Of a DNA stretch of 64,000 nucleotides, positions 20,427-32,913 are shown in pieces. Source of the stretch: Aquilaria yunnanensis. Lineage: Eukaryota > Streptophyta > Magnoliopsida > Malvales > Thymelaeaceae. Made by a program: the position numbers and the translations under genes. The stretch spans positions 34,256,501-34,320,500 of the forward strand of contig CM077593.1 in assembly GCA_039654915.1 (NCBI GenBank). The letters run 5' to 3'. The notes beneath the pieces were generated by a model that worked only from the letters and a program-made list of their open reading frames with translations, had not been told where the DNA came from and made no database searches. Every line of letters starts with the position of its first letter. Within the stretch, counting starts at the first letter, position 1.

Positions 20427-21293
20427 TGATAGCCAAAGGCTATCGCCTCAATCTGGCTGAACACCCTGCCACAACAATGGCCAGAAGAACTGGCGCTTCC
20501 CGGGAACAGGTGGAATCATGCACCTCGGGAGATAGCCGGAGAGCTCCGAGCCTCAGCACGCCAGTAAAACTTGAGGACTCTATTCGCCCCCCAAGGTTGT
20601 GAACAGCGCGCCTTCGAAAAAGTGGCACCAGACATTGCTGCCCGAACATGATATCCCCGAAGGCAGAACCCTCTGGAACTGGGAACCCCCGAACTGAGGG
20701 TATGCTTCCCGAAGAGGCTCGGTCCGAACTAGAGGACGACCTCGCCCAGGGACCTCAGGAGTACGGCAGGAGCATTTAAGGAAGCATTTAAGGAAGCCTC
20801 TGACACGTCCCACCACAGACGTAAAAAGCCGCCCTGACGCGCAGACGCCATCAGAATCACATCATGGCCCATCTCAGCACAAGGCTCGAGGCCATCTGGT
20901 TACCAACTATCTGTCCCCTACGCCCAGAAGTTCAGGAGCATCCGACCGCACACGTGTCATGATCTGAATGGGCTAGGTATTCCTATATATACAGGAAATA
21001 AATACTTGACAGGAGGTTGGTTGGCCGGAGATACAGCTCCCACACTCTGAGAAAATACCAGGCGAGACTTTTCTGCCTTTCTCTTTGAGCTAGTGACTTT
21101 CTCCTTTTTCCGGCCACCACTGACTTGGGCGTCGGAGGCTCCCCCCCCGGAAAAACACTCCGGGGGCCTCCTAACCCTGTTTACCAGCTTTTCAGGTACT
21201 CTCCTTGGGGCGATCCACCTTCCAGGCGTTCTTCCTCCTAGAAGTCTCTTTAACAGTCATCATGACTCACAATGATGAGGCCCCAGGCCATCA
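20427..21293 (+). repeat. 3' LTR of element A
   Basis: 867 bp, TGATAGCC to CCATCA, differing from the 5' LTR at 16 positions by hand count. It is followed by the target repeat cttag at 21294-21298. Confidence 0.95.
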
Positions 21294-21298
21294 CTTAG

Positions 21299-21813
21299 CT
21301 TCTACTAGAATTTTTTTTTATGGGCAAGTAGGTCATGTAGTATGCCCATGAGGCCTTCTTAATGCCCTTCTTTCTTTTTGGGAAAAACCGACGCTTGCTT
21401 CCACCCTAAAGTCCACATTCCAAAGTGGGCAAAAAAGTTGAGGTAGTTGATGGATGAGAAGGGCATCGCCCTTGATTGGCTTTTTGACCTTAATGGACTA
21501 TTTCCCAAAAAGAGTCCATTTTTCAGAAGATAAAGGGGACCTTCCTCATAAGTCCTTGGCAGCTCTTTATCACCCCTTGGATTGCCATCATCTAGTATAC
21601 CCAATCCCGAGGGATGGCATGACTATCATGTTTATTTGGCATCAGTTCTTCTTCATGTGAGACTTTGTAGTATTGCTTCATCCTTAGATGAGCATTTTAG
21701 GGCTATTCTAACTATTTGGCATTTGCAAGATTCTCTTGTGACTTTCACCATTGAAAAAGACTTGTCATTTAAGAAGGCCAGTTCTAAAAGGCATCTGGTC
21801 AAATAATAGAGCT
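21299..21813 (+). pseudogene. Continuation of element D antisense gene, decayed
   Basis: By position this should follow the part of D's antisense gene that ends at 10211, since A inserted at this junction. Short open frames exist (for example 21582-21806), but I could not assign them to exon 2, 3 or 4 of the better preserved copies. The call rests on context, not on similarity. Confidence 0.3.
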
Positions 21814-24515
21814 TGTGATGGCTCTCTAAGACCTAAAGTTGGATTACTAAGGTAAGTAAGTTTAAGTATTATTTTCCATGCTTTAGAACTTCATATGCAA
21901 GCCAAGTAATAATTTAAGTAAGCTCATGTAGCAAAAGAAATCTAATTTGGTCATTCGAGTAAAGTAGAGCCAATAAGTGTAAAACTGTAATCTTTCCATA
22001 TTGTAGCATCATAAATGAAATTGAAACATGAAGTTATTTAAAAATGAAATCTTATAGTGATTTTAGTTCCAATTTTTTTGTGAAATAAAAGTTAACTAGA
22101 TTTTGAGGCAAAGGACCAAACTTGAGCATCTAGCTTAAGTTGAGGGGGCTAAGAGTTTTGAATGTGTAGGAGAGCTTGAGATAAGATGAAGCATAGTGTC
22201 CTTCTTTACCAAAGCTCTCAAACTGCCATTTTTGAGCTCAAGAAGAGCAAATTTTGTCCATCCCTTAACCCCACCAAAAGAAGGCTTAAATTCAAAGGTT
22301 CTTGGTGCAAAGTGGCTTGATCAAGCTTGCTTGGGCTTGAGGAAGCTAGGTATCACATTTTTGTTAATGGTGAGCTCCTAATCTTTACTTTAATGTGAGA
22401 TTAAGTGCTTTGTTTGACCAAAATGAGGTTTGGATATGTTGGCAAACTCATTTCCTAACTTAATTCATGGATTATGAGGTAAGGTTTCAAGTGGAAAAGA
22501 TGGTTGTGCATAGTGGTTCCAAGGGAGTTTTGATTGTGTCTCAAAAGGGGCAAGCATAGATAGTCCTATAAGTGGAAACAAGTCAACTTTCTTATCGAAT
22601 AGTTTGAGATCGAGCTTGATTTTTTGGTTATCTAGCTCAGCCTAATGAGCCTTGAGCTGCATTTTAATTTTGATCTCTTAGTGAGTCGAGTTTTAAGCAT
22701 GACATTGTTCAGCTTAAACTCTTATACAGCCTAACAATCCTATTAATTTTTAATAAAAAAATAATATTAACTTTATTTTTAGTATACCTAAATCCTAAAA
22801 TTCCAATTTCTATTCTTTAAATTGAGCTTGAACCTCAAATCAAGTTGTAAACCTATTTAGTAATTGATTCAAGCTTGAATCTTTTCAAGCCAAGCTTCAA
22901 GCCCTATTGTTTAAGATTATTGGCCTTGACCTCAAGCCTTAGCTTGAGCTGAGCTAATTCTTAACGAGCCAAGCTTCAAGTTTGGGGTGTATAGACTTGG
23001 CTCAAATTGTTTCCACCCTTAGTTAGTTCTATTTAATTTAATCTTTGCTTAAAAGAGACTCAAATAAATGTTATTTATGCTTCATAATTAAATTAATATG
23101 CTAGAATTTAAGGTTTCAAAATTGAACTCAAAGAAGTAGTGATGTTATGAACTTGTGGCATATGATGTTCAAGGCTCATGATCTTGCTTAAGGTAAGGGA
23201 TATTTAAGTTTATAAGTGTTTAAATGATGCAGTTACATGTTATATAACATGTGTTAAAGTATTGTAAGTAATTGCTAAATGGAATGGTCAAGGCAAGAAA
23301 GGAAAGAGGGCAAATTGTGCACTTGGTGCAACACCAGGGGTAACGAATCTACGCAGCCCCAAATGACTTGTGGCACCACCCTTGGCACTATAGTGCCAAG
23401 CCATTTAAGGCCAGAGCTAAGGGGCCTTAAGTGCCTCGATGTTTTAGTTATGATGCCCAGACTATCCTAAGATATTTTTGCCCTTTAAATAGGTCTTAGA
23501 ATCATTCCTATGTTAATTAAAATGTATATATTAGGTGATTTAAGAGGTGGAGAAAAAGTTACTTAAGGATTAAGTATGTAAATATGCCCTTAAGTAATTT
23601 TAGGAGTGCCAAGTTGCAAGGGATTAAGCTTTTAAATAACAACTCATGTACAATATGAAAAGGGGTAATAGAGAAAGATGCAAGAAAAGCGTGCCAAATA
23701 AGAATAAAGTTCTTGCAAAAAGTAGGACTAGGTTGAGGTTTGGTTCTCACTATAGAACCGTTTCTAGTGGCTATTAGTCAACACCTTGGAACATAATGAG
23801 TACACATTAAGTTGCCTATATTTATCTTATACACTCATCCTAAGATTTTATTGTAGGCTAAGAAATCCTTTACTGAGAACCTTTGTGTTCTCACTCTTTT
23901 ACTTTCATGATACAGATGTAAACATCATTAAGCTTAAGACCAAGTAAAGAGGTGGTAAATTATGTCTATGTTGTAGATGTAATTTTATAGAATCTAGGTT
24001 GATTCTAAGTTATTAGTTAGTTATTAACATGTGCTAACTAAGTTGTTTTATGACCTTACATTAAGTAGGCTACAAAGGGCACAAGGAAAGTAAAATGGAT
24101 GTCTATTTTGGGAGCTCAGTACTGTGAGCTTAGATGTCATAGAAGTTAGGCACTTAAATGTACTAAGTAAATCTCTAGGCACTTGAATGTACTAAGCAAA
24201 ATCTCTAATAATGACAAGCATGTAAAGCCTTTCAAATGTGTATTAAACTTATTGGTTCTTTTTGGATGTACATTAGGTATTAAGTGATGTACATAGAATT
24301 GATGCTTGAAGTCCAAGATACTTATTTATTTATGGCTCCAATGCAAGGTTTTAAAGTGTTTTATTTAATGTAGGTAAATATTTAAGAGTTTGATTTGATT
24401 ATTTTCTTCACTTAAAGCCAAATTTATGCATGCATATTCTTTTTCTTGGTTATCAAACTAGATGCATGAAAGTTTTTAAATAATTACAAGTTTCGGTAGC
24501 CAATTGTGACTAAGT
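21814..24515 (+). repeat. R1: LTR-like repeat (~2.7 kb), probably a solo LTR
   Basis: It is related along its length, in opposite orientation, to R2 (28548-30932): shared landmarks include CATTTTTGAGCTCAAG-type sequence near 22220, GTAAGGG near 23190, the GC-rich block at 23280-23470 and CTAAGATTTT near 23845. It starts TGTGATGGCTCTCTAAGACC, similar to the presumed LTR start at 62808 (TGTGACAGCCCTCGGAGC). No gag or pol lies within it. The right end is approximate and no matching target repeat was found. A solo LTR from a long-LTR gypsy family is the best guess. Confidence 0.5.
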
Positions 24516-25260
24516 GTGGGATCATCATAATGGTGATTAATTTAGTGATCCTAGGTAGCATCTCTAACAGAACTGACATAAGATAGGATGACCTTAGAGT
24601 AAAAATTGCTGGTCGAGAAGACAGCACAAACGTAGGTTTTGTACCGAGAGGGACTAGCTTAAATAATGGCTGGTAGGTTAGAATAGTCTCTTAGCATAAA
24701 AGGGTAAGCTACTTAAGGGGGAAGAAGACAAGCCCATGAAGCTTTTTGATGCTTCCAAGTAGAATGTTTAAGGGTAGTTAAAATCCCTTGAGGACTTTTC
24801 AGGGGGCCTTAAGGAAAGGCTCTTTGGATTAGAGTTTGCCCTCTTTTTAGAACTAGAGGGGGGTCAACCTAGAGGTTGCCTCACATGTTGATTGGACCAT
24901 TACGATTGGGGCCACCATGAAAGGTTTGAAGAAGGCTTATGCCAACCAACTTCAAAAGCTTTTTTAAAAGGACAAGTAGTGAGTGAAGAAGCTCAAAACT
25001 GCTAATTGAAGGCTAGAGGAATGCTCAGTAGGGCTACATTGAATGAATTTTTTTATGGTTTATTGTCTTGTAGATTCTAGATAGAAAAGAGGCATCCTTG
25101 ACCTTTTCTTTGTCGATCCATCAAGACCAGGGCATGGAATTTGAAGCTTGACCTAAGGATGACAAGCTTAGGGGGCCCACTCCTATTAAAGAGATCATAG
25201 CAAATTCAAATGGCTAAGAGCAACCGTGGGTGGATGAGTTCTAGCTTCATCCTCTTTTTG
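24516..25260 (+). pseudogene. Probable last-exon remnant of the element D antisense gene
   Basis: It lies between R1 and the C-terminal end of D's pol, where the coiled-coil exon of the antisense gene sits in A, B and C. A weak coding-like stretch is readable near 24890-24960 (TIGATMKGLKKAYANQLQKLF), followed by stops and frame changes. Similarity to the other copies is too low for certainty. Confidence 0.3.
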
Positions 25261-25559
25261 TATATATATTTTTTCTTTGCAATACCCCTCATAATCCTTA
25301 GGAAATTAATGAAAATAAATATTTAAGAAGTGTGTATGTACTCATTTGTTTACTTCTTTTTTGATTGTCGACACTTTGGTCACCATTTGCTTTGTTTAGG
25401 AGGCTTTGTGTGTGCTTAGCCCATTTTGTAGTTACCTCAATGTACTATGATATTGTTAGACTTGGTCTTTTTAAATACCTCCTCCTTAGGTTTCTAGCTT
25501 AAACCTTTTTGTGTTTTGTTAGACCTTTTTTTTCTAACATAAATCTTTAGGTCCCTTGG

Positions 25560-28547
25560 GCTTCATAAGTGTCTTTTGGCCCTATTTTAGAGGTTTGACG
25601 TTTTCCATGAGTTTGTCAATGAGACAATTTGTTTAAAGCCTTTGTGTGAAGTTTGACATCTTCATTGTGTTCGTCAATGATGTTCAATTTAGCCTTCAAA
25701 CCTTCATCATTGTCTTTCACATGGAATATTTGGACATAAAATCTGGAATGATCTACTTCAACTAGGATAAAACCCTCTCTTCTGTCAACTAGTGCAAAGG
25801 TACACTCTGTTGGCCTCCAAGGGGTTGTATGGTAATCTAAGAGCATGCTTCATAATTCTTCTACCCATTTTCCCTTGGTATCATCCAGCCTCTCTTCTTC
25901 ATGCCCTTTTTGAAGGTTTACTTTCTCATTTGACTGTAGGTAAGCCAAGGGGGCAAAATAAAGGTGAATGCCTTTTTCCTTAATAATTTTCTGCACCTAA
26001 GTGTTCTCAAATTGCCTATCATTGTCTATGATAATTGCTTATGGGCATCTAATGTAGCAGAAATTTTTTTAACAAGGGAACTTTATTCCTTAAGGGACCA
26101 TGATGGTTGCTAAAGGCTTGGCCTCTACCCATTTAGTGAAATCATCAGCAATCATTTTCTAGTACTTCACCTGTCCTAGGGTTGTGGGTAGTGCCACAAT
26201 CAACTCCAGTCCCCATACAATAAAAAGGAAAGGATATTTAGCTGAAATAGCTTTGGATGAGGGTAGCATATAGATTTGGGCATTGAGCTTGCAGGAGTGG
26301 TATCATTGTATGATCTTTCGAGCATCTTTGCAAAAGGTTGGAGAGAAGTATCCCTAGTTGAGAGTCTTGTAGGCTAAGGATTTAGATCCAATATGGGTGC
26401 CACCGTCTCCTTGGTGGATTTCACTAAAGGTTTTAAAGCCCATCAGCGTTGGCTAAGCACTTTTATAGGGAAGAAGAGAATCCTCTTCTGTATAGGTGCC
26501 CACCTATGATGACGAATCTTCCCAAATGGACTTTTACTTTCCTCTGCTTTTAAAAGTTTTGCTCAGTTCTCCCATTTCCAAGAAATGTCATATTGAATTT
26601 CTCCAATCATCGTCCTTAAGGGCTCATTGCTAAAAAAAGTGTATTAAGAGCTGTAGTAGTTCCTCTATCATGGCCTTTTCTTGGCCTTTTAACAAGGCAT
26701 CAGCCCTTGTATTCCTAGACATTAGGACTTTTTTGAACTGCACGCAGTCAAATAACTCAATTAAATTTTTAACCTAGCTTAAACACTTACAAATAGTAGT
26801 GTGATTTACCCCCATTGTCTTATTTGTTTAGTTAACAATTATTTAGGAGTCATTGTAGACCATTAAGGGTTGAATTGCTGCTAGACCAGCCATCTTTAGT
26901 CTAACAATCAAGCCTTAATGTTTTGCCATGTTGTTAATGACTGACAAATAGAACCTGATCTTGAATGTTGCCTCCATGTATAGAGGTCCCTATTGATGTA
27001 AATTTCACAAGAGGGCTTGTCTTTCTCTTCTTTGGCATCGGGATCTCCCTCTATTGGGGACATCTCTATAAGGAAGTCCACCAAGTCTTTTGCTTTGATG
27101 GCCTTTTGAGGCTCATACTATATATCAAACTCACTGAGTTTGATACACCACATAGCCAACCTATCGGATTGGTCTGGCTTTTGGATGATGTTTTTTTTTT
27201 GGTTCCCTATTGTAAAGATGATTGGCGTATCTAGAAGTTGGGCCTCAACTTTCTAGAGGCTATGACAAGGGCAAAGATGGCCTTTTGTAGTACAAGATAC
27301 CGTAACTCCACTCCCTTGAGAGTTTTGCTGATGTAACATATGGGCCATTGCTCGACTACCTCCTCTCTAACTACTACTACACTAATGGAGGCCTCGATGA
27401 CAACTAGATATAGGACTAAAGGGTGTCCAAGATAAAATTGCATGAACGTGGGCAGTTGTTTTGAATAGTGTTTGACCTATTCTACATTCATTTTTAAATT
27501 CAAATTCTATTATATTTTTTAAGATCTTGAAGAAAGGCTCACACTTGTCTTTGAACTTGGAAAGGAAGCATTCAAGAGTAATCAATTTTCCAAGCATCTT
27601 CTAGATATCCTTCTTATCCTTAGGTCGAGCATTACCAAGATGACATTAATCTTGTTAGGCTTGGCACCAAGCCTTCTCTTGAAGACCATATAGCTAAGGA
27701 ATTTGACTTTTTTTACCATAAATGTGCACTTGTTGAGATTGAGGCACATGTTGAACTGCTTCATACATTAGAAAGTTTCCCTAAGGTCGTCAATGTGATA
27801 ATTTAAGGCTTAAGGCCCTTCTTTTGATAATCATATCATCTACGCATAACGCTATTTCTCGGCCTAGCAAGTTTACGAAGACTTTGTTCATTAACCTTTG
27901 ATAAGTTGCTCCTACATTCTTTAGGCCAAATGCATTTGTTAGTAGTTGTAGACAACTTATCCTATGGTGAAGGCAGTTTTTTCCTCATCCTCGAGATTTG
28001 TCTTAATCTGGCAATACCCACTAAAGGCATCAACGAATGCTAAGATTTTGAACACTGTGATGCCATTGACCAACTGATCAACTAAGGGCAATGGATAAAT
28101 GTCTTTTGGGTAGGCATTGTTGAGGTTAGTGTAGTCCACACACATCTTCTAATTGCCACTTTCTTTCTTGGCTGAGGCCACATTGGCCAACCATTCCTTG
28201 AATCATACTTCCTAAATCATGCATGCCTTAATAAGCCTTTTGACCTCACCTCTAGTGAAATCTCATCTTGCTAGTACCATGTTCCTCTTTTTGTGCTGGA
28301 GTGGTTGACTTATAATTTATGGATGACGACCTCAGGGTTTATCCCAGTGTGCCATTTAGAGATCATGCAAATATAGTAATATTAGCCTATAAAACTTCAA
28401 TGGATGAATTCTTTGCCTCATTAAGAAGGTTTCTACCAATTTTGACCATCTTGTCAGGGGCTTTCTCCACCTTCCCAAACTCTTTCAAAATGGGCACGCT
28501 GGGCTTACTCTCGAATAGATCTTCATTCCTCCTCTTCGTCCCGCGCT
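25560..28547 (-). pseudogene. pol of element D: protease end, RT, RNase H, integrase (decayed)
   Basis: Reading leftward from 28547: a pol N-terminal stretch with VKIGRNLLNEAKNSS (about 28420-28540), RT with CVDYTNLNNAYPKD and FVDAFSGYCQI (27957-28145), a CVDD version of the catalytic YVDD near 27835, RNase H with YISKTLKGVELRY (27231-27443), traces of the archaeal-type RNase H (about 26850-27000), and integrase (about 25600-26500), whose C-terminal part at 25616-25846 reads DYHTTPWRPTECTFAL. Stops and frameshifts occur throughout. It is more diverged from A and B than C is, so D belongs to a different Tat family and is older. It joins the gag-protease part at 30933, interrupted by R2. Confidence 0.7.
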
Positions 28548-30932
28548 TGAATACTATTAGCTAAGTCGATACTTAGGTTATATTAAAACCTTTCATGCTT
28601 CTAGTTGTTTAACCTAGCTCACAATTAATGCATGATTTAATTCAACATGAATAAAGCAATCCAAAACAATAAAACATTTCAAGGTTTTCGGTGGCATTTA
28701 TGAAACATCTTAAAGTATAAACCAAAGTCAAAAAAGGAAGTAGCTTAGGCTTCAAGTATCAAATTTGGATGTACAATAAACACCTAACTTATGTACATCC
28801 AAAAGTATTTATTTTGTGTTTACAAACACTAATGAGGCTCCACAATATGGTTATACTAGAGGCATTCTTATGCATAAATGAATTCCATGCATATACAACA
28901 ACGTTGAGATCATCAAAAACCTTTCCCACTTGCCTTAAGCTCGCCAACAACAATATGAGGAAAGTGTCTACTTACTTGTGCACCTTTAGCTTAAAAGAAT
29001 AAAGGCAATAATTAACTTAGTTAGTACTTTAATGTTTCCAAGCCAAAGTCTATGAATCAATTAAGATTCTACTAAACCAATGCCTGCACAAAAACTTGCT
29101 AACAACGCCTCAGTGGGTGTTACACTCCTCAATATCAAAGTCTACATGAATGTGACACTTAAAGGGGTGAAAATTCATAAACTCTCAGTAAGGGGTTTAA
29201 ACACCGACAAAAAAAATCTTAGGACAAGTATACACAATATTTATACATCTTAACGTGAGCTCAAATGTTCCGAGGTCTTAACAAATGACCACTGGAAAAG
29301 GTTCTGTCATGAAAACCAGACCTTAACCTAGTCCTACTCATAAGAATAAACTCTTACTCTAACAAGTTTAACATGTTCTTTCTTACCCTTAATCGTATTG
29401 TACAAGAGTTTACTTAACTTTGTTGCTTAAATTATTAAGCTAAAATAGCTTAATCAAGGCACCTAGAAGCTCAAAGCTTTTTTTTCTTACTTAGCACTCA
29501 TAATCTTACTAAAAGTCCACTTTCTTACTTAAGCCTTCAGTCACTTCTTTGACCACCTCTTAACTTTCCTAAAATATTCTTTAATTTCACTTTAGAAGTG
29601 GTTCTAAGATCCATTCAAAGGCCCCACACATATTAGATTGGCCTGAAAAAGGTAACTAAAGCATTAGGGTTGCATTAGGACTCTTAGCATAAAGCCTTAA
29701 GGGCTTTGTAAGGTGAGCACCCAAGGCTGCGGCCCTGAGGATTTTCTTTAGCATTGCTAATGGGCCGAGTGCCTGGCACTGTGGCTTCAACTTCTTGGGG
29801 CCACTGCACTGGGGCTTATCCTGCAACATGCCCAATTTCATACACAAATGCATGCTTCATGCACTTTTCTTGCTTGTCTTGCCCTATACCACCTTGAACT
29901 CACTCTTAAATCCTTTCATATGATATACAACATGTAAAAGCACCTGTTAGATGCTTGAAATCATAAAAAACCCTTACCTAAACCAAGATCACAAGCCACA
30001 AATCCACAATATTCCTTTAAACTTTCACCATAATGTAGTAAACTTATTCTAGACTAGCAAGTTCATGTCCAATGCATCAAGAACACATAATATAATCAAA
30101 ATTTGAGGTAAGAAAACTTAGAACAAGCTTATTTAACTTAACGCTCTTTCTGTGAGTCAATAAACCCTTTACTGGGCTATCATTTCACATAAGCTAAATT
30201 AGCTTGAAAATCACCTTGGCTTACCCAACTTACCCAACCTTAAACAACACAAAAACCAACCTAAAACTAGGAGAAGAAGATCACCAAAGAGGAAAATGTG
30301 GCCACTTGCTTCCTTAAGCTCAAGGAGCTACTTGCACTAAAAAAATCCTTCAAATTTGAGCTTCAATGGTCAAGAATGGTTTGAGAAGAGTTTGAGAGCC
30401 CTTTGGGAAGGTAGAAACATGGGTAGAGAGGAAATAAGGAAAGAGATCAACTCTGCCAAGCTTATGTCTAATTCCAAACCTCAAAATGACACATTAACCC
30501 CCCAGAAACTTAACTTATGCTACTTGGCCCTAGTCTCACACAATTAACTTTAATTTCTCCTTTCAATACATGAAATTGAACTAGGAAACATAAAAAAAAC
30601 TTTAAAATCTTTAATTCTTAGTCCAATCCATTTTATGGTGAGAATCAGGGTTTTCTCAGTGAAAATACAACTTTTTCCTTTTTTGGCCAAACTTTGCTCA
30701 TATGATCACATTACTTAATTCATGCTACACTATTATGCTAAAGTCATAACTTTGTGTGCAAATAACATTTTTAAACTTGAAAAATTACACTAACTTTTTT
30801 AATCTCAGTTAGGTCATGAAAGAACCATAACATTTAGGGTTAGTGTAGCCTGAGACTATTTATTGCTCTAGGCCCACCCAGATTGCCATGTAACTTTTCC
30901 TCACTAAGGCCAGATTGAAAAATATTGTTACA
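28548..30932 (-). repeat. R2: LTR-like repeat (2.4 kb) inserted in element D pol, probably a solo LTR
   Basis: Its limits come from D's coding sequence resuming on both sides. On the minus strand it starts TGTAACAATATT and ends TATTCA (TG..CA). The flanking five bases, accct (30933-30937) and gcgct (28543-28547), share three positions, so the target repeat is only tentative. It matches R1 in inverse orientation and contains no gag or pol. The block 29660-29880 is the counterpart of 23280-23470 in R1. Confidence 0.5.
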
Positions 30933-30937
30933 ACCCT

Positions 30938-31762
30938 TACTAGTGTAGCAAGATAAATGTTAGCAATTTAATGTAAGGCCTGATATAGAATTGTACTTCG
31001 ATGGGTCTCCTAAGCAATGCATTGTACAATGAAGGCACATCCAATATGCCAAATTCAGATGTCTGGGATCATAGATCATGCTTCCATGTTTTGCCGCTCC
31101 AATCAACATCAGAGGTAGTTTGATCATCCCTAGAGTAGGGTCATCATCCCTTCTAACTCCATATATGGGGCTAGACACAATGTTCAAAGTGGTCCCATAA
31201 ACCTTAATTTTTTTTCCAAGAGCAATGCAAATAGTACATTGGAGTTTAATCCAGTATCTAAATAGACTTGCTATATGCTAAAATTGTTGATATAGATGAT
31301 GATGACAATAAGGTTATCTGTTCACCCACATTAGAAGGTTTTTAGAATTTGTTACCTCTAACTAAGTGATCTCCCACTCTTGTCTCTTGCATGTTAAGGA
31401 TGACTCCTCATTTGTTGTCATATCGATGACCATACCCAGGGTTATCTTGTTTGTATCTCACAGGCGAGTGAGCCGTCTCTTGATATTGACCCTAGTCATG
31501 GTTTTGGTAATTGTCATCTCTCATGTAGGGCCTCTTTTCTTTCCTTCTATAGGGGGAAAAGGATGGGCAACATATTCCCTAAGCTTCCCAACTTTGACAA
31601 ACTCCTTAATCATGTCCTTCAACTGCCAACAATCCTTAGTGTAATGGATTTTATCCTTAAGGTAGCGACAATACTTTTTGGGATTCTTTTTAGAATGGGG
31701 ACTCATGGGACGAGGCCATTTGGTAATCATATTATGCCTCTTTAAGGCATACAAAATGTTGG
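30938..31762 (-). pseudogene. gag (nucleocapsid) and protease of element D, middle piece
   Basis: Two readable parts: 31521-31847 in its portion below 31762 (TNILYALKRHNMI, then KKYCRYLKDKIHYTKDCWQLKD, the nucleocapsid knuckle with its usual first His replaced by Leu), and 30960-31187 (IVSSPIYGVRRDD then IKLPLMLIGAAKHG), matching the region after the protease catalytic motif. It joins the gag piece right of 60440 across element C. Confidence 0.65.
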
Positions 31763-32348
31763 TAATGCTCCAAGACATCCTTGATGTATGACATGTTAGG
31801 TTTCGGAGGTGCTTAATTTGTGTTGTATTTGTGGCAATGAAGAACAATGATCAAAGGGTTCCCTAGAGTATTACTTGGGAGGGAACCTCCAACGTCCAAG
31901 TTAGAATATGTAGGATAAGTATGTGAGAGCAAAAGAGAATGAGGTATGTGTACCCAAATGCTATTACCTATGAGCCTCCTAGCTATATATAGGGGAGCTG
32001 TAGAGAAGGCCATGCTGCTCGAGTAAAAAAGATTTGTACATGTGGGCAGCCGGATTTGAAGGACCTTCGGTTCATACCTTAGGAGGGATGTCTCTAGCTG
32101 GTATAGGCAATTATGCTCTTTCACCAGATCAGGGGACCCAAGGGTGGCTTCTACCAGTGGTCCCTGAAGGCTAAGTGTTTTGTCATTTTCTTCTGAGATT
32201 CCTCTGGAGGTATGAGCATCTTTAGGAGTTATGCTTGTAACCAAGGGTGATGAGCGGGCTTTTTGAGGTTGGTTAGGTTACTATCCAAGGGTGGTATTAA
32301 ATCTTTTTCTATCAAATGAGCCATTAAGTGATAGCTTTTCGGCTATTA
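31763..32348 (-). repeat. 3' LTR of element C
   Basis: The left edge is taatgctccaagac, identical to the inner edge of the 5' LTR at 59855. The right edge is ggctatta, the counterpart of TGATAGCC with G-to-A decay. TATATATA lies at 31984-31991 and a CATGTG box (decayed CACGTG) at 32039-32044. Confidence 0.8.
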
Positions 32349-32361
32349 CATGCCCCCCAGA
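32349..32361 (-). other. Polypurine tract of element C
   Basis: CTGGGGGGCATG on the minus strand next to the 3' LTR, matching the A and B tracts including the CATG spacer. Confidence 0.65.
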
Positions 32362-32668
32362 TAGAGGTGGAGCTATGCCTTTGGCTTGGGTTGGCTTATC
32401 CTTTGCTAAATGTATCTCTACCTTAGCATTTTTTCCCGCTTATTGGGGTGTCCAATTCCTATCGAAATTTTCAATTTTGTGGGTGGACGAACTAGCTTCC
32501 TTGGTTTGTGCATTATTGACCTGATAGATCAGGAGGTGTGCCCTTGGTTTGTGCACTGATTGACATGCATCATCATTTGGTTGGTTACATTTCACATCAG
32601 TTCCGTCTGTTACGTCTCTTCGACAGGGGGAAGCCATTATGGTGCCTTTTTGCTTGCGTTCCTCAAGC

Positions 32669-32675
32669 TATATAT
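32669..32675 (+). promoter_or_regulatory. TATA box of the antisense gene in element C
   Basis: TATATAT, 245 bp before the ATG at 32914, the same distance as in element D. Confidence 0.5.
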
Positions 32676-32913
32676 CCCCTCATTCAAAGTAGAAGTTCCT
32701 CACTTCTCATTTTACTCTCTATTCACTTCCTTTCTCTTGCTAATTTCCTTTATCTCTTTGCAGTGGTTCATTGTAGTGGAATGATTTCTGGAAACTTTCA
32801 TAGTGGCGTATCATCTTCTCCGAAACAAAATCAAGTGGGTGATCTGTCTGAGGTTTCTTTTCCCTTCCTCTTTTTCCTTTTCTTATTCCAAAGTAAAGCC
32901 TTATGATTTTAGG

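Larger units (their letters stand above)
10217..21293 (+). mobile_element. Element A: complete 11.1-kb Ty3/gypsy Tat-clade retrotransposon
   Basis: It is structurally complete: two 867-bp LTRs, exact 5-bp target repeats (cttag), primer binding site, gag-pol in one frame, polypurine tract, and an extra gene on the opposite strand between pol and the 3' LTR. The tandem RNase H domains place it in the Tat clade. The two LTRs differ at 16 of 867 positions by my count (about 1.8%), mostly transitions, so this is the youngest insertion in the window (under about 1 million years at commonly used plant rates). Its sense genes are nevertheless dead (four stops plus an RT deletion), while the antisense gene is open. 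Confidence 0.95.
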
